A stretch of 64,000 nucleotides of DNA from Strigamia acuminata (Eukaryota > Arthropoda > Chilopoda > Geophilomorpha > Linotaeniidae), in contig OX442314.1 in assembly GCA_949358305.1 (NCBI GenBank), positions 63,993,369 through 64,057,368 of the forward strand. The letters run 5' to 3'. Position 1 is the first letter of the stretch. Every line of letters begins with the position of its first letter. A program made the position numbers and the translations under genes. Of the stretch, positions 1-8,082 are shown in pieces. The notes below the pieces were generated by a model. The model did no database searches. It had not been told where the DNA came from and saw nothing but the letters and a program-made list of their open reading frames with translations.

Positions 1-135
1 AAAGGAAAGACGGCGACGACGACGACGATGAGATCGAGCGGAAAGAGTTACGACGCGGGGCCCAAATGTTTTAAATGCGGCGAGAAAGGGCACCAACGGG
101 CGGACTGTACTAACACGAATTCCTTCCCACGCTAA
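1..135 (+). CDS. 3' end of a CCHC zinc-knuckle (gag-like) protein, partial
   Basis: An open frame enters from the window edge in frame 1 and ends at TAA (133-135), giving the last 44 residues. Seen: a short Thr-rich stretch (residues 4-9), a Ser/Lys-rich linker, then a complete CCHC zinc knuckle with Cys23, Cys26, His31 and Cys36 (C-x2-C-x4-H-x4-C, core CFKCGEKGHQRADC), eight residues before the stop. Known: this knuckle binds single-stranded nucleic acid and is typical of retroelement Gag C-termini, and also of some cellular RNA-binding proteins. Inference: the short tail after the knuckle and the repeat-rich flank favour a retrotransposon gag remnant. No reverse transcriptase, protease or integrase frame follows within the next several kb, so the element is truncated, gag-only, or the protein is cellular. 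The upstream part lies outside the window. Confidence 0.7.
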   Translation, partial: KGKTATTTTMRSSGKSYDAGPKCFKCGEKGHQRADCTNTNSFPR

Positions 136-159
136 AATCGATTCTCGGCAATGGTACCG

Positions 160-494
160 AAAATCACTGAAAATGATCAGAAATGAACAAAAGCACCCAA
201 AAATGACCACAAAACCATCCAAAAATGACCGAAAACCACCAAATAATAACCAAAAGCTTGCCCACAACTTTAATCTTAATCATTAAAAAATTTCACACTT
301 GATTTGCTGTTATTTTCTGTTATAATCCATACATTTACGGCCATTTTAGGTCGTTTTCGCCACGATTTCAGTCATTTTTGGTTGTTTTTTGGTCACTTTT
401 TGGTGTTTTTTGTTCAATTTCGATCATTTTCGGTCGTTTTTTGTTCAATTCCGATCATTTTCGGTCGTTTTTTGTTCAATACCGATCATTTTCA
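160..494. repeat. A-rich/T-rich foldback with a 31-bp tandem repeat
   Basis: The A-rich half (about 160-260, words such as CTGAAAATGATC and ATGAACAAAA) is approximately the reverse complement of the T-rich half (about 366-494). Within the T-rich half a 31-bp unit containing GTTCAATNCCGATCATTTTC is repeated about three times (about 406-494). The short open frames on this stretch (Phe/Ser-rich) are by-products of the repeat. It lies just downstream of the zinc-knuckle frame and may belong to the same element's 3' region. Confidence 0.55.
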
Positions 495-497
495 GTC

Positions 498-686
498 TCC
501 ATCGCAAATTTGAGAGGTCGCATTGTTGGGAGGAATTTAATAATAATGTGCATCGCAAATTTGGTCCATCGCAAATTTGGGATTATTTTATTATTTTATT
601 TTATTTTTAATTCGTCGCAAATTTGGTCCGTCGCAATTTTAGAACCAATTTTAGCGATCGCAAATTTGGCGATCGCAAATGTGGTC
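498..686. repeat. Dispersed 13-17 bp motif ATCGCAAATTTGG(TCC)
   Basis: The core TCGCAAATTTGG and close variants occur about seven times in 190 bp at irregular spacing, several followed by TCC. The last two are fused as a GCGATCGCAAAT pair. This is not a simple microsatellite, because spacing varies and the flanks differ. The function is unknown; an array of binding sites or a decayed satellite are both possible. Confidence 0.55.
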
Positions 687-807
687 CTACACCAAAAGCT
701 TATAACACTATAAGATCATAAAAGAAGCAATTTTTATAAGGAAAAAAGCATGTCCACAAACTACTCAATATTAATCTACTAGTACAGTAACATTAGATCT
801 TAACACT

Positions 808-1306
808 GTGGTGATCTCAAATGTATTAATTTATATTTGAATTATCACCACTAAAAATATTTAATATTTTTAATTACTCTGGTTTGGCGCACGCCAAAAC
901 AACTCTGCTGTGTCTTAGGAGTGAAAACTCCCCAGGCACACCTCATCCCAAATTGGCCAGGATAAGTTTCAAATTAACCGTTTTGGTGCAATAATTTCTT
1001 CATTGCACTAAAATGCGCTCATTGCGCATATCTGCTGCACAGATCCGAAGTGTGCTGAGCTCAAATTTAGAGTTTTAACACACTCTTGAATTCACAACAC
1101 CACTAAACGCACGCATTCACTGCTCTCCTGCAAAAGGTTAGTATTGAGTGTGTGCTCAGTTCTTGTGATTCGAGATATCCTGCTGTTTCATTTAGTGAAA
1201 CCAGCTATCTGGCTTTTTGTGTATCAACACTGATGATACACGCATTTAGCCAACTCTGGTTAACGACCAGGGCTCTCGCTCATCACCGCCGAAGACTACT
1301 GTGAGC
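808..1306. other. Array of about 12 adjacent short hairpins (possible structured RNA)
   Basis: Successive inverted repeats, read by eye: 808-815/844-851 (GTGGTGAT) with inner 817-822/835-840; 853-861/863-871; 883-889/892-898 (TTTGGCG); 909-915/934-940 (TGTGTCT/AGGCACA, one G.U) enclosing 918-922/927-931 (GGAGT, loop GAAA); 981-992/1002-1013 (TTTTGGTGCAAT, one G.U); 1013-1018/1024-1029 (ATGCGC); 1030-1034/1040-1044 (ATCTG); 1049-1054/1079-1084 (AGTGTG); 1085-1097/1163-1174 (12 pairs, one bulge, one G.U); 1173-1177/1206-1210 enclosing GCTG/CAGC and TTTCA/TGAAA; 1211-1214/1248-1251 enclosing 1219-1226/1234-1241 (GTGTATCA); 1256-1260/1266-1270 (CTGGT); 1278-1282/1302-1306. From 981 to 1270 the hairpins abut with almost no gap. 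Wobble pairs instead of clean complementarity hint at selection on RNA, but DNA-level decay is also possible. No known ncRNA family is recognised. Confidence 0.6.
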
Positions 1307-1384
1307 TTCTCCGGAGTCGACGCCGCCCATGTTGAGTGAGTTTTTGGAAGAAGACGTGAACGACATTCCCTCCATCTCCCGCGA

Positions 1385-1405
1385 GCAACAGCTGTTGCGC
1401 TTTTT
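1385..1405 (+). other. 14-bp perfect palindrome followed by a T-run
   Basis: GCAACAGCTGTTGC (1385-1398) is perfectly palindromic with an E-box (CAGCTG) at its centre, and TTTTT follows at 1401-1405. A T-run after a hairpin resembles an RNA polymerase III stop, which would fit a transcript carrying the upstream hairpin array. No clear A-box or B-box was found (a weak ATTCGAGAT at 1168-1176), so this stays speculative. Confidence 0.3.
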
Positions 1406-1406
1406 C

Positions 1407-2866
1407 TTATTATTCCGTTTTTGTCATTATTAGCTTAGCTTAGTGTTATTCATTTCATTTATTCATTACTGTTATTGTATTTAATCCTGTTTAAAGAATT
1501 ATTTGTGTATCTTTTCTAATTACTTACCTATTATTACTCTCTAGACATACTTGTACTTAACTTTTTGATTTTAGGACTAAGACAGTTTTACTGCATCCAG
1601 ACTGTGAATTTTAATATATTTTTTTATACTATAATTATTCAGCCAATATGCATGATTGAAATTACACAATGATTGATCGGTCACAATATAACAATTTATA
1701 TTATGACCGATTGTTTTTACATTTTATCAATGACTTCGTTTGATCAAACCAACAGTAATAATCTAAATGAACGCCTGGTTTTGCCCCAAATGTACCACAT
1801 GTTGACATGACTAAACATGACTAAACATGACTAAACTGGGTTTAGTTTATTTGCCAAATACTCTGGGTAAAATAATAATTAGATACCGGTATTTGATCAC
1901 ACATTTCGGTTGTAGTAACATTGTCATGAATCATAATTTAAGCCTCGCAATCACAGTCTGCCATCTACAACATCCATCACCAAGCCTAGCATCCTCGCAA
2001 ACACACAATTGCTGTCTCCCTCACCATGCACGACAGTAAACTTCAGCCATTGCCATGCACAGCAGCATCACCCAGCTACCACCGGCCTCAATGCCGGCAC
2101 AGGCCTAATTCCCTGACCATACAAGCACCATCACCATGTGTAAAAATTGAGGTTCCCCTATCCAGGGTGGTATTCAACCACATATTAGCAGCATTAGCAA
2201 GCGTCATTTTAATAGTATGCATTAACCACGGTTCAGCAGTTGCCAACCACCACAGACAATGGCAAGTGCTAACATCATCGGCAGAAAACTGTATATGTTT
2301 TGAGGATAGTCAAAGACGCGTCCAAGTTCTAGGTAATTGTTGAAGGCGGGTGATTTCCAGTTGAAAAACCACCATACATATACTTGTATATGCAAAGAAC
2401 TCTATACCGTGCTCCACAGGTACTGCCAATGCTTTAATCGACAAATAGGGTACCTGGAATCCCTCTAATCATACATCACAGAAACTGAATACCGGTATAC
2501 AGGACACTGGAAACGGATATGCAGGCCACAATTGGAATTAGCCCATTGTCTAATTCTGTAAGATGATTTAATTCTAAACAAGTGTGAAGGAGTCAAGGAG
2601 TCAACATTTCTCAAGTTATGTTGTATTAAATTACGAAGTAGTATTTTTAACTAGGTAATATTCAACTGACACAAAACAGTTAGATTAAAATAATATACTA
2701 ACCCATGGAGTTCAAATCTACCGCCATAATGTGCTGGCGCGGCATTCTGGTGCCAGTATTCGATAAGAACTATGGTTCATAACCGTCACAAGTGGAAAAA
2801 AGGCATAATTTTCTGGTTTGCATTTCTCACTCTACTCCCCGATTTCGTTAATCTGGACTTTTTAGT
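1407..2866. other. Non-coding AT-rich stretch with a hairpin and a decamer repeat
   Basis: It contains an imperfect hairpin with arms 1676-1683 (ATCGGTCA) and 1704-1711 and an AT loop, and three tandem copies of CATGACTAAA at 1806-1836. A 105-codon open frame at 2026-2343 lacks any recognisable domain and is Pro/His/Ser-rich by composition; I do not call it a gene. Nothing else was found. Confidence 0.5.
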
Positions 2867-3090
2867 TGCAATTTGCATTTTGCAATTTGCATTTTGCAAT
2901 TTGCATTTTGCAATTTGCATTTTGCAATTTGCATTTTGCAATTTGCATTTTGCAATTTGCATTTTGCAATTTGCATTTTGCAATTTGCATTTTGCAATTT
3001 GCATTTTGCAATTTGCATTTTGCAATTTGCATTTTGCAATTTGCATTTTGCAATTTGCATTTTGCAATTAGCATTTTGCAATTTGAATTT
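2867..3090. repeat. 14-bp minisatellite, each unit holding an octamer motif
   Basis: The unit GCAATTTGCATTTT is repeated head to tail without length change. Perfect ATTTGCAT (reverse complement ATGCAAAT, the POU/Oct octamer) begins at 2871 and then every 14 bp to 3053, giving 14 copies. Two degenerate units follow (ATTAGCAT at 3067, ATTTGAAT at 3081), then a mixed tail to about 3114. Because 14 is not a multiple of 3, all three frames stay open on both strands, and the long Leu/Phe/Cys/Ala or Lys/Met/Gln/Asn frames here are artefacts. The near-identity of units points to recent expansion or gene conversion. Confidence 0.95.
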
Positions 3091-3233
3091 GCAAATTGAA
3101 TTTCCAAATTGAAAGGTGAGAATCCGAAAGTTGTTAACAGTATTCGAACACCTTATCGTTCCCATTGTTTAAAATAAAAATTCCAATGATTTAAAACTCA
3201 CTCAAAAATACCATCACAACTGCTGCTGTAAAT

Positions 3234-3423
3234 AATGCGTACTCGAAACGATCATCCGTTTTCATTTGTTCAGTTTTTTATGAGGTATTAGGAAAAGGAG
3301 GAATTTTCCTAATTTCATTTTCCTAAAAAAAAAAATTTTTAAAACGAAGGAAATTCCTCCTTTTCCTAATACCTCATCAAAAACTGAATAAAGGAAAACG
3401 AATGATCGTTTCGTGCACGCATT
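3234..3423. mobile_element. Foldback MITE with about 75-bp inverted arms
   Basis: The left arm starts AATGCGTACTCGAAACGATC at 3234 and runs through TGAGGTATTAGGAAAAGGAG to about 3310. The right arm (about 3348-3423) is its reverse complement with few changes; the outer 22 bp differ at two positions. The AT-rich centre is A/T homopolymer. Flanks read GTAAAT before and GTAAAG after, a possible short target duplication. There is no coding capacity, so it would depend on a transposase elsewhere. The superfamily cannot be assigned from these termini. Confidence 0.8.
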
Positions 3424-3583
3424 GTAAAGTCTAATAGATGTCTTGATTATACTTGATTCTTTAGTTTCCTGTCACAGTACATTACACAGTTTGCAGCAGG
3501 TACTTTTCTCTTATTAATGATAGTACTTTTTGTAACATAAAAGTGTAAGAGTTGATGTTGAAGTTTTAAGTTACCGTATAGTT

Positions 3584-3902
3584 CAGGGGTTCCCAAACTT
3601 TTTAGCATCGCGCCCCACTTTTTAAGCAAGGCGATCTTCTGCGCCCCACTTCATCAACCAGTGCATTAAATTTAAAAAAAATATATTACTAAAAAGAAAA
3701 AAAGAAATTTTAATATAAATTTGCATAAAACTGTGTACTAGTACGTATAATTTTTTATATAATTTTATATAATTTTGGTTAAAAATTTATAAAAGTTTGC
3801 AAAATAAGCTTGTTTTATTTAGGCATGTATGATGGCTGCGCCCCACCAATAATCAGCTCGCGCCCCACCAGTGAGGCGCGCCTCACCGTTTGGGAAACCC
3901 TG
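3584..3902. mobile_element. Non-autonomous hAT-type transposon with intact 8-bp TSD
   Basis: The termini CAGGGGTTCCCAAAC (3584-3598) and GTTTGGGAAACCCTG (3888-3902) are inverted repeats with one mismatch. The element is bracketed by a perfect 8-bp direct repeat GTATAGTT (3576-3583 and 3903-3910). An 8-bp duplication and a CAGGG end are hallmarks of the hAT superfamily. Subterminal copies of GCGCCCCAC lie near both ends (about 3610, 3640, 3838, 3860), as expected for transposase binding. The 319-bp body has no transposase frame. The intact duplication suggests fairly recent insertion. Confidence 0.9.
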
Positions 3903-3910
3903 GTATAGTT

Positions 3911-4961
3911 ATTATAAAATTAGACTTACCTTATTCATAAAACGTGATTACCGAAAATAGTAATTGTCTCTTTTAACATAAAAAGAGGCAATATCTGTTA
4001 TTAACTGTTTCAAATGCTTCAACTTTATTATTATGAATTTAAATTAACTCGAAGGAAAACAATTAGATAAACCGTGGACGAAGCGAATAATTCAAAATGG
4101 CGGCAAATGAGGTCGTTGCAAATCTCAATTTTTGTTCTGTAACGCAAATAGTGGAAAATACCGGATTGGTAGATTGGCTATGCTAAGCTATTTTCAGTTA
4201 TAACGTAAACTCCGATAGAATTTTAAACTTATAAGCATAACGGGAGTTTTCTAAGGGAAAAGTACCTGCTGCAAACACTGTACATCTGTACATTTGGAAT
4301 AGCAGAATCTGCAGTAGTTTATTTAAAGATAATGCACTTGCAAGTAATTGCATGCAGATCAAGTGTTTTTTAAAACTCTAGTTGATCTACACAAGCTCGC
4401 GATCATTATTGTATGTCATGAGTTCACTCGAGAGACCCGTTCAATCATTAACTGAAAGAGATGGATGTCCTCCTCCATATTAATGGGGTACACCACTTCT
4501 GAGCTCAAATCGAACATCTGATGGCCACGTGATATTTGATTTAAATTTTTAAACTAACAATCTATATAAATTTTCCTCTAGTACTCCGGATAATGGTCTA
4601 AAAATTGACTGCACGAGAATTTTAATTAATAATTAGACAATTTTCTCAAATGGCAATAGATTGAAACGAGCATAAGACACTCGGTGGCAAGAATTTTTAA
4701 GTATTTGTCTGTACGATGTACTTGATTTTTACTGTACTTCAGTTGACTTGACTTGTTTGTTATTTGCTGCATGAGACAGCAATCAATTGTTTGTAAATTT
4801 GTATTGTTATTAGCAGCATCCACAAACCCATAGTTATACTTATGACGATCAACGACAGGACTTCACACCTAGCACAATTTAATTGTTAGACTGTAATGCG
4901 ATTCTGTCTTGTGTTCGTGGCGCCATCCGGCCGAAACGGTGCAAAATGACGTTATTTTGCG
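3911..4961. other. Non-coding, no feature recognised
   Basis: AT-rich sequence with a GGCGGC-containing word (AAAATGGCGGC near 4096) but no open frame worth calling, no transposon end and no RNA gene that I can see. Confidence 0.5.
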
Positions 4962-5045
4962 TTATTTAACGTTTGATTTAAAAATAATATCTAAAACTAC
5001 AATAAATAATTTTCAAGCATTATTTTTAAATCAAACGTTAAATAA
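4962..5045. repeat. 27-bp perfect inverted repeat with 30-bp spacer
   Basis: The arm at 4962-4988 (begins TTATTTAACGTTTGATTTAA) is matched exactly by its reverse complement at 5019-5045. The spacer is AT-rich. A 92-codon frame over it has no domain. It is probably a small foldback or the remnant of one; no flanking duplication was found. Confidence 0.75.
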
Positions 5046-5254
5046 AATTGAACTACTGTATAGTGATAACGTCTGCCAAAAATGCAAATGCGGGATGTCA
5101 GTTGTCCGCCATTTGCCCGCAAATAGTTCTAACAATGCAGGACAACTTGGATTTCAAAAAAATGGCGGATGTGAAGTCTTTTACTGATCGTCCTAGGTTA
5201 CACAGAATGTAAATCCCCTATGAAATTCTGAAGCAATTAGCGATAAAAATTGTT

Positions 5255-5290
5255 TGCTTAGGGGCTCCGCAATACCTAAATCCGGCCCTG
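5255..5290 (-). mobile_element. Terminal fragment of a second hAT-like family
   Basis: Read on the minus strand it begins CAGGGCCGGATTTAGGTATT and continues through GCGGAGCCCCTAAGCA. It closely matches the left end of the element at 53946, and its outer end matches the right end of the copy ending at 59985. The other end of this copy is not visible, so it appears to be a solo end or a badly decayed copy. Confidence 0.6.
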
Positions 5291-5803
5291 CCTGTTGTTT
5301 CATCTCTGTTTTGGTTTCAAGAGGATGGATTATATCCTTTTTGGTTGATGCCCCTGACTTTCTCCAAACATAAATGGCATTTTCTGATCAAAATAAATTC
5401 ATTTTTAATTCATCAGACTACCTAACACTGTCATTTTAATCTCTACTGCTCTGATGTTCCACATTTTTTTCTGGCAACTCTTCCATTTAAGCTTAATCAT
5501 TTCTCCTGCTGTGCAAATATTTTCTGTTTTAAGTATATGAGGTAGTGACAATTTTAGGAGTGATAAATATGAAGTTTGGATGTTACATGTTTTTGTTCAA
5601 TTAACAGGCTTATTTTCCAACGAAAATTTTGGATGACACTTTTACTTGATTTAGAATTGAAATCAGTTTATTTAGAAATTCATTTTGCACCCAATCATTT
5701 CTGGAGAAATGAATTGGCAAATATTGGTTAAATTTGCTTAAGAAATAGTCACACCGCAAAGGAGGTGAATAATTATTTTGCTACACAATTTCAAATATTT
5801 ACT
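5291..5803. other. Non-coding, no feature recognised
   Basis: AT-rich sequence between two transposon remnants. No open frame, RNA gene or inverted repeat was noticed. Confidence 0.5.
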
Positions 5804-6076
5804 ACCGTATTTTATCGATTAAGAGCCGCCGCTCTTATTCAAAACTGCCATTTTTGTCAGAAATTACAATTTCGGATTTTTGTTTGTTACAATTTTTAAT
5901 GTAACAAACGAAGCCTGAACGTCATGAACGAAGCGTACGTTCATCGTTCGAGAGGTTAAATACGGAAATAATACCGTACTTTTATAAAAATACGATATTC
6001 TTGGTGTCTCAGCCGCGGCTGTTATTCGAAGGCGGCTACAATTCAAGGGCGACTCTTAATCGGTACCGAATACGGT
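5804..6076. mobile_element. Non-autonomous terminal-inverted-repeat element, 273 bp
   Basis: The left end ACCGTATTTTATCGATTAAG followed by AGCCGCC (5804-5830) is mirrored at the right end by GGGCGACTCTTAATCGGTAC followed by CGAATACGGT (6047-6076). The arms are about 27-30 bp with a small insertion and a few mismatches. TTTACTA sits close to both outer edges and may be a target duplication, though the exact boundary is uncertain by one to three bases. The interior contains palindromic ACGTTCATGACGTTC-like words and no transposase frame. Confidence 0.7.
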
Positions 6077-7389
6077 GTTTACTATACATAGGAAGCTAAA
6101 ACTTTGGTCGTTTTGCCAGTTACCTGTGCTCACTCAACACCTAAACTCCCATGTTTGTACATCTTTTAAAAACTCAAATAATTATGGCTAATTGGCTCAA
6201 AATTTCTTAGGGGGAATGAATAATATTTTACCTACTGTAAATCATTTTTGGCAAATCCCATTTCGTTAAGTTTTAATCCATTTTTAAATTTTTGATGGAA
6301 TAGTAATTATTATTTCGCCGAAAATTAAAATTTCAAACGAAAAAATAATCAATATTTTGATTTTTTTTCGAATTTATCCGTTTTTGCAAATTTTGATTTT
6401 TGCCACATGGTTAAAAAATATATTGAAATATATGGCACTGTGCCTTGGAATGCATTAAGTTTTGCGAGAATGCATTTTGTAAGACATTTTCGTATGTTAT
6501 TGGTTGCAAATGAAAATATGTATTGTAAAATGTATTAGCTTTCTCCAATATTGTTATTTGTCAACTATGAATGCTTGTCAAAATACATTCCATAAAATAT
6601 ATTCTAAAATGCCCTTTAAAGTGCTATTGTTTCAGAATTGCAAATGCATTGTCAAAATATATTTATTTAATTGTATTATGAAATGCATTATTTGTACAAA
6701 TAATATACATAATTTAGCAAAAGGCTGTACATTTTGGAATGCATTCCAATACATTGCAACATTATTTTATTATTTTTTTTAACCTACAGATTGATTGCAA
6801 ATGTATTCATTAAAATAGATTTTTAGCCATATTTTTTTTTTTTTTTAGATTTGTACACTTTTTAAACCGTTTTGTACGTTTCGACTTTCGAAACCGTATA
6901 CACCCATTTCAACCCCATTTCTACCCGAGATTTGTTTGCATTCCTCGAACGGAAGATCACATCTCCACTACAAAAGACCACTGCCTTCTAATCAATAAAA
7001 TCACTACGTAATGAAAAAAATTAATTTACTTTGCTAATTCAATACAAATTTTACAATTTCATTTCAATCTAATTGGTATAGAGGAGAGGCGCATTTGTGA
7101 CCCCACGGTGAGGTGGAACCTTGGGACCCTTTTGACGTAATGAACTAGTAAAATAACATGGGTCATCATTTTTATTTTTTTTGTTCATGATCTTCTTACG
7201 TACAAGAAACACACAGGTAAAACGAAGGTAATTTTGGATCTCGTGGGCCCCGGGGGGCTCTTCAGCTTCGGCCTCGGCGAGCACCAACAAAATTTTGAAC
7301 CACAAATCGGATCCCGATAGGCGATTGCACGTCAAACATTTGCAAAACGTTTGAAAACATTTCTCTACAAATTCCATTTAGTATTATAT
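6077..7389. other. Non-coding AT-rich stretch with an AATGCATT cluster
   Basis: The palindrome AATGCATT occurs at 6449, 6469, 6643, 6682 and 6738; the last lies inside GGAATGCATTCC (6736-6747). Near-variants (AATACATT, AATGTATT) are interspersed. A 92-codon frame at 6504-6782 shows only low-complexity Cys/Ile/Phe composition. A 102-codon minus-strand frame at 7069-7377 has no domain. No gene is called. Confidence 0.5.
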
Positions 7390-7969
7390 ATATATAGTTT
7401 TAAAAAAATAATAATAAATAATAATACTAATAATAATGAAAAGATTTTTTTTTAATGAAGCATTAATCCAGACAAAATGGCAGCTGGAAAATCGAAAGAA
7501 AAAAGAAGAAGAAAACTCACTCGCCTCCCAATCGTCGCCTCGACAGTGAAGGAAGGGAAATTTTAACAACCGGTTTCCCAAGTTCCCTTCACACTCCCTG
7601 TAATTTATGAAACGGTCACGTGATTCAGTGCACAAACGCCATCTCGCGTGACTAACGAGAGCCAAACGAGATTCTCCGATTTCCCGCACACAGAGCGGAG
7701 GACGCCAGTCGCCAAGTACGGTACGTGCAAGGCGCGCATTTGTCTTGGTCAGCTACGTGTTTTTTTACATCGTTTTTGTGCAACCCGAGCGTGTGGAGAT
7801 CGCATCTATTTTCTTATTTTATTCAATTTCAACGCCAAGTGTGTTCTCATGCCGGTGGATCGGTCGTTGGATGTGTGAGACCGGTCGCTTGGTGTCGGCG
7901 GTGAGCGGCGTGTGGAACTTGCCCGGCCCGGGCCACCGACGTAGCGGCGGCGGCGGCAGCGGCTGCACA
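7390..7969 (+). promoter_or_regulatory. Presumed promoter and 5' leader of the ephrin gene
   Basis: This region lies immediately upstream of the ephrin start codon. Composition changes from AT-rich (7390-7480) to clearly GC- and CpG-rich, peaking at 7900-7969 with GGCCCGGGCC and a run of CGG/CAG triplets, as often seen in first exons. A perfect E-box CACGTG lies at 7617-7622. No TATA box can be assigned; the transcription start is not visible. An ATG at 7745 is in frame with the ephrin start and the frame stays open, so a longer N-terminus is formally possible. The position of the signal peptide argues against it. Confidence 0.4.
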
Positions 7970-8076
7970 ATGCCGTGGTTTCTAGTTCTCATCCTCGTGG
8001 CGGTTTTGGACGCTCTTCCTGTGGATGTTTCCTGTGTACGATTGGATGATATTTATTGGAATACGTCAAATCCCAT
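7970..8076 (+). CDS. Ephrin, first coding exon (signal peptide and start of the ephrin domain)
   Basis: Ephrins are cell-surface ligands of Eph receptor tyrosine kinases used in axon guidance and tissue boundaries. Seen: 35 whole codons plus two bases. Residues 1-18 form a classic secretory signal (MPWFLVLILVAVLDALPV), followed by VSCVRLDD and then IYWNTSNP (28-35). Known: vertebrate ephrin-A first exons end just after a matching strand (consensus YWNSSNP), and Asn31 here keeps the N-glycosylation sequon (NTS). The exon ends CCCAT/GTAAAT, so the split codon (AT plus one base) gives Met or Ile, phase 2. The start at 7970 is chosen because A sits at -3 and the signal peptide begins at once. The in-frame ATGs at 7745 and further downstream would bury the signal behind Gly/Ser-rich sequence. 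The ephrin core, with its Cys-Pro motif and disulphides, and the GPI or transmembrane tail are not in view, so the A or B class cannot be decided. Confidence 0.85.
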
Positions 8077-8082
8077 GTAAAT
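8077..8082 (+). other. 5' splice site of ephrin intron 1
   Basis: GTAAAT follows the last coding base. It matches the GTRAGT donor consensus at four of the first five intron bases. Without splicing the frame would stop at once (TAA, 8078-8080). The position matches the exon 1 boundary known in vertebrate ephrin genes. Confidence 0.75.

Noticed and set aside
1196-1236. Hammerhead-ribozyme-like words: GAAA (1197-1200), a CCAG/CTGG stem and CTGATGA (1230-1236)
   Set aside because: The base after the putative stem III is C, not the required U of the NUH site, and no stem II joins the sequence after CTGATGA to the sequence before GAAA.
2026-2343. 105-codon plus-strand frame
   Set aside because: No domain, no splice or start context, Pro/Ser/His-rich composition as expected for chance translation.
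2786-3165. Open frames of 77-105 codons on both strands across the 14-bp repeat
   Set aside because: They exist only because the repeat unit lacks stop codons in every frame; the peptides are pure repeat.
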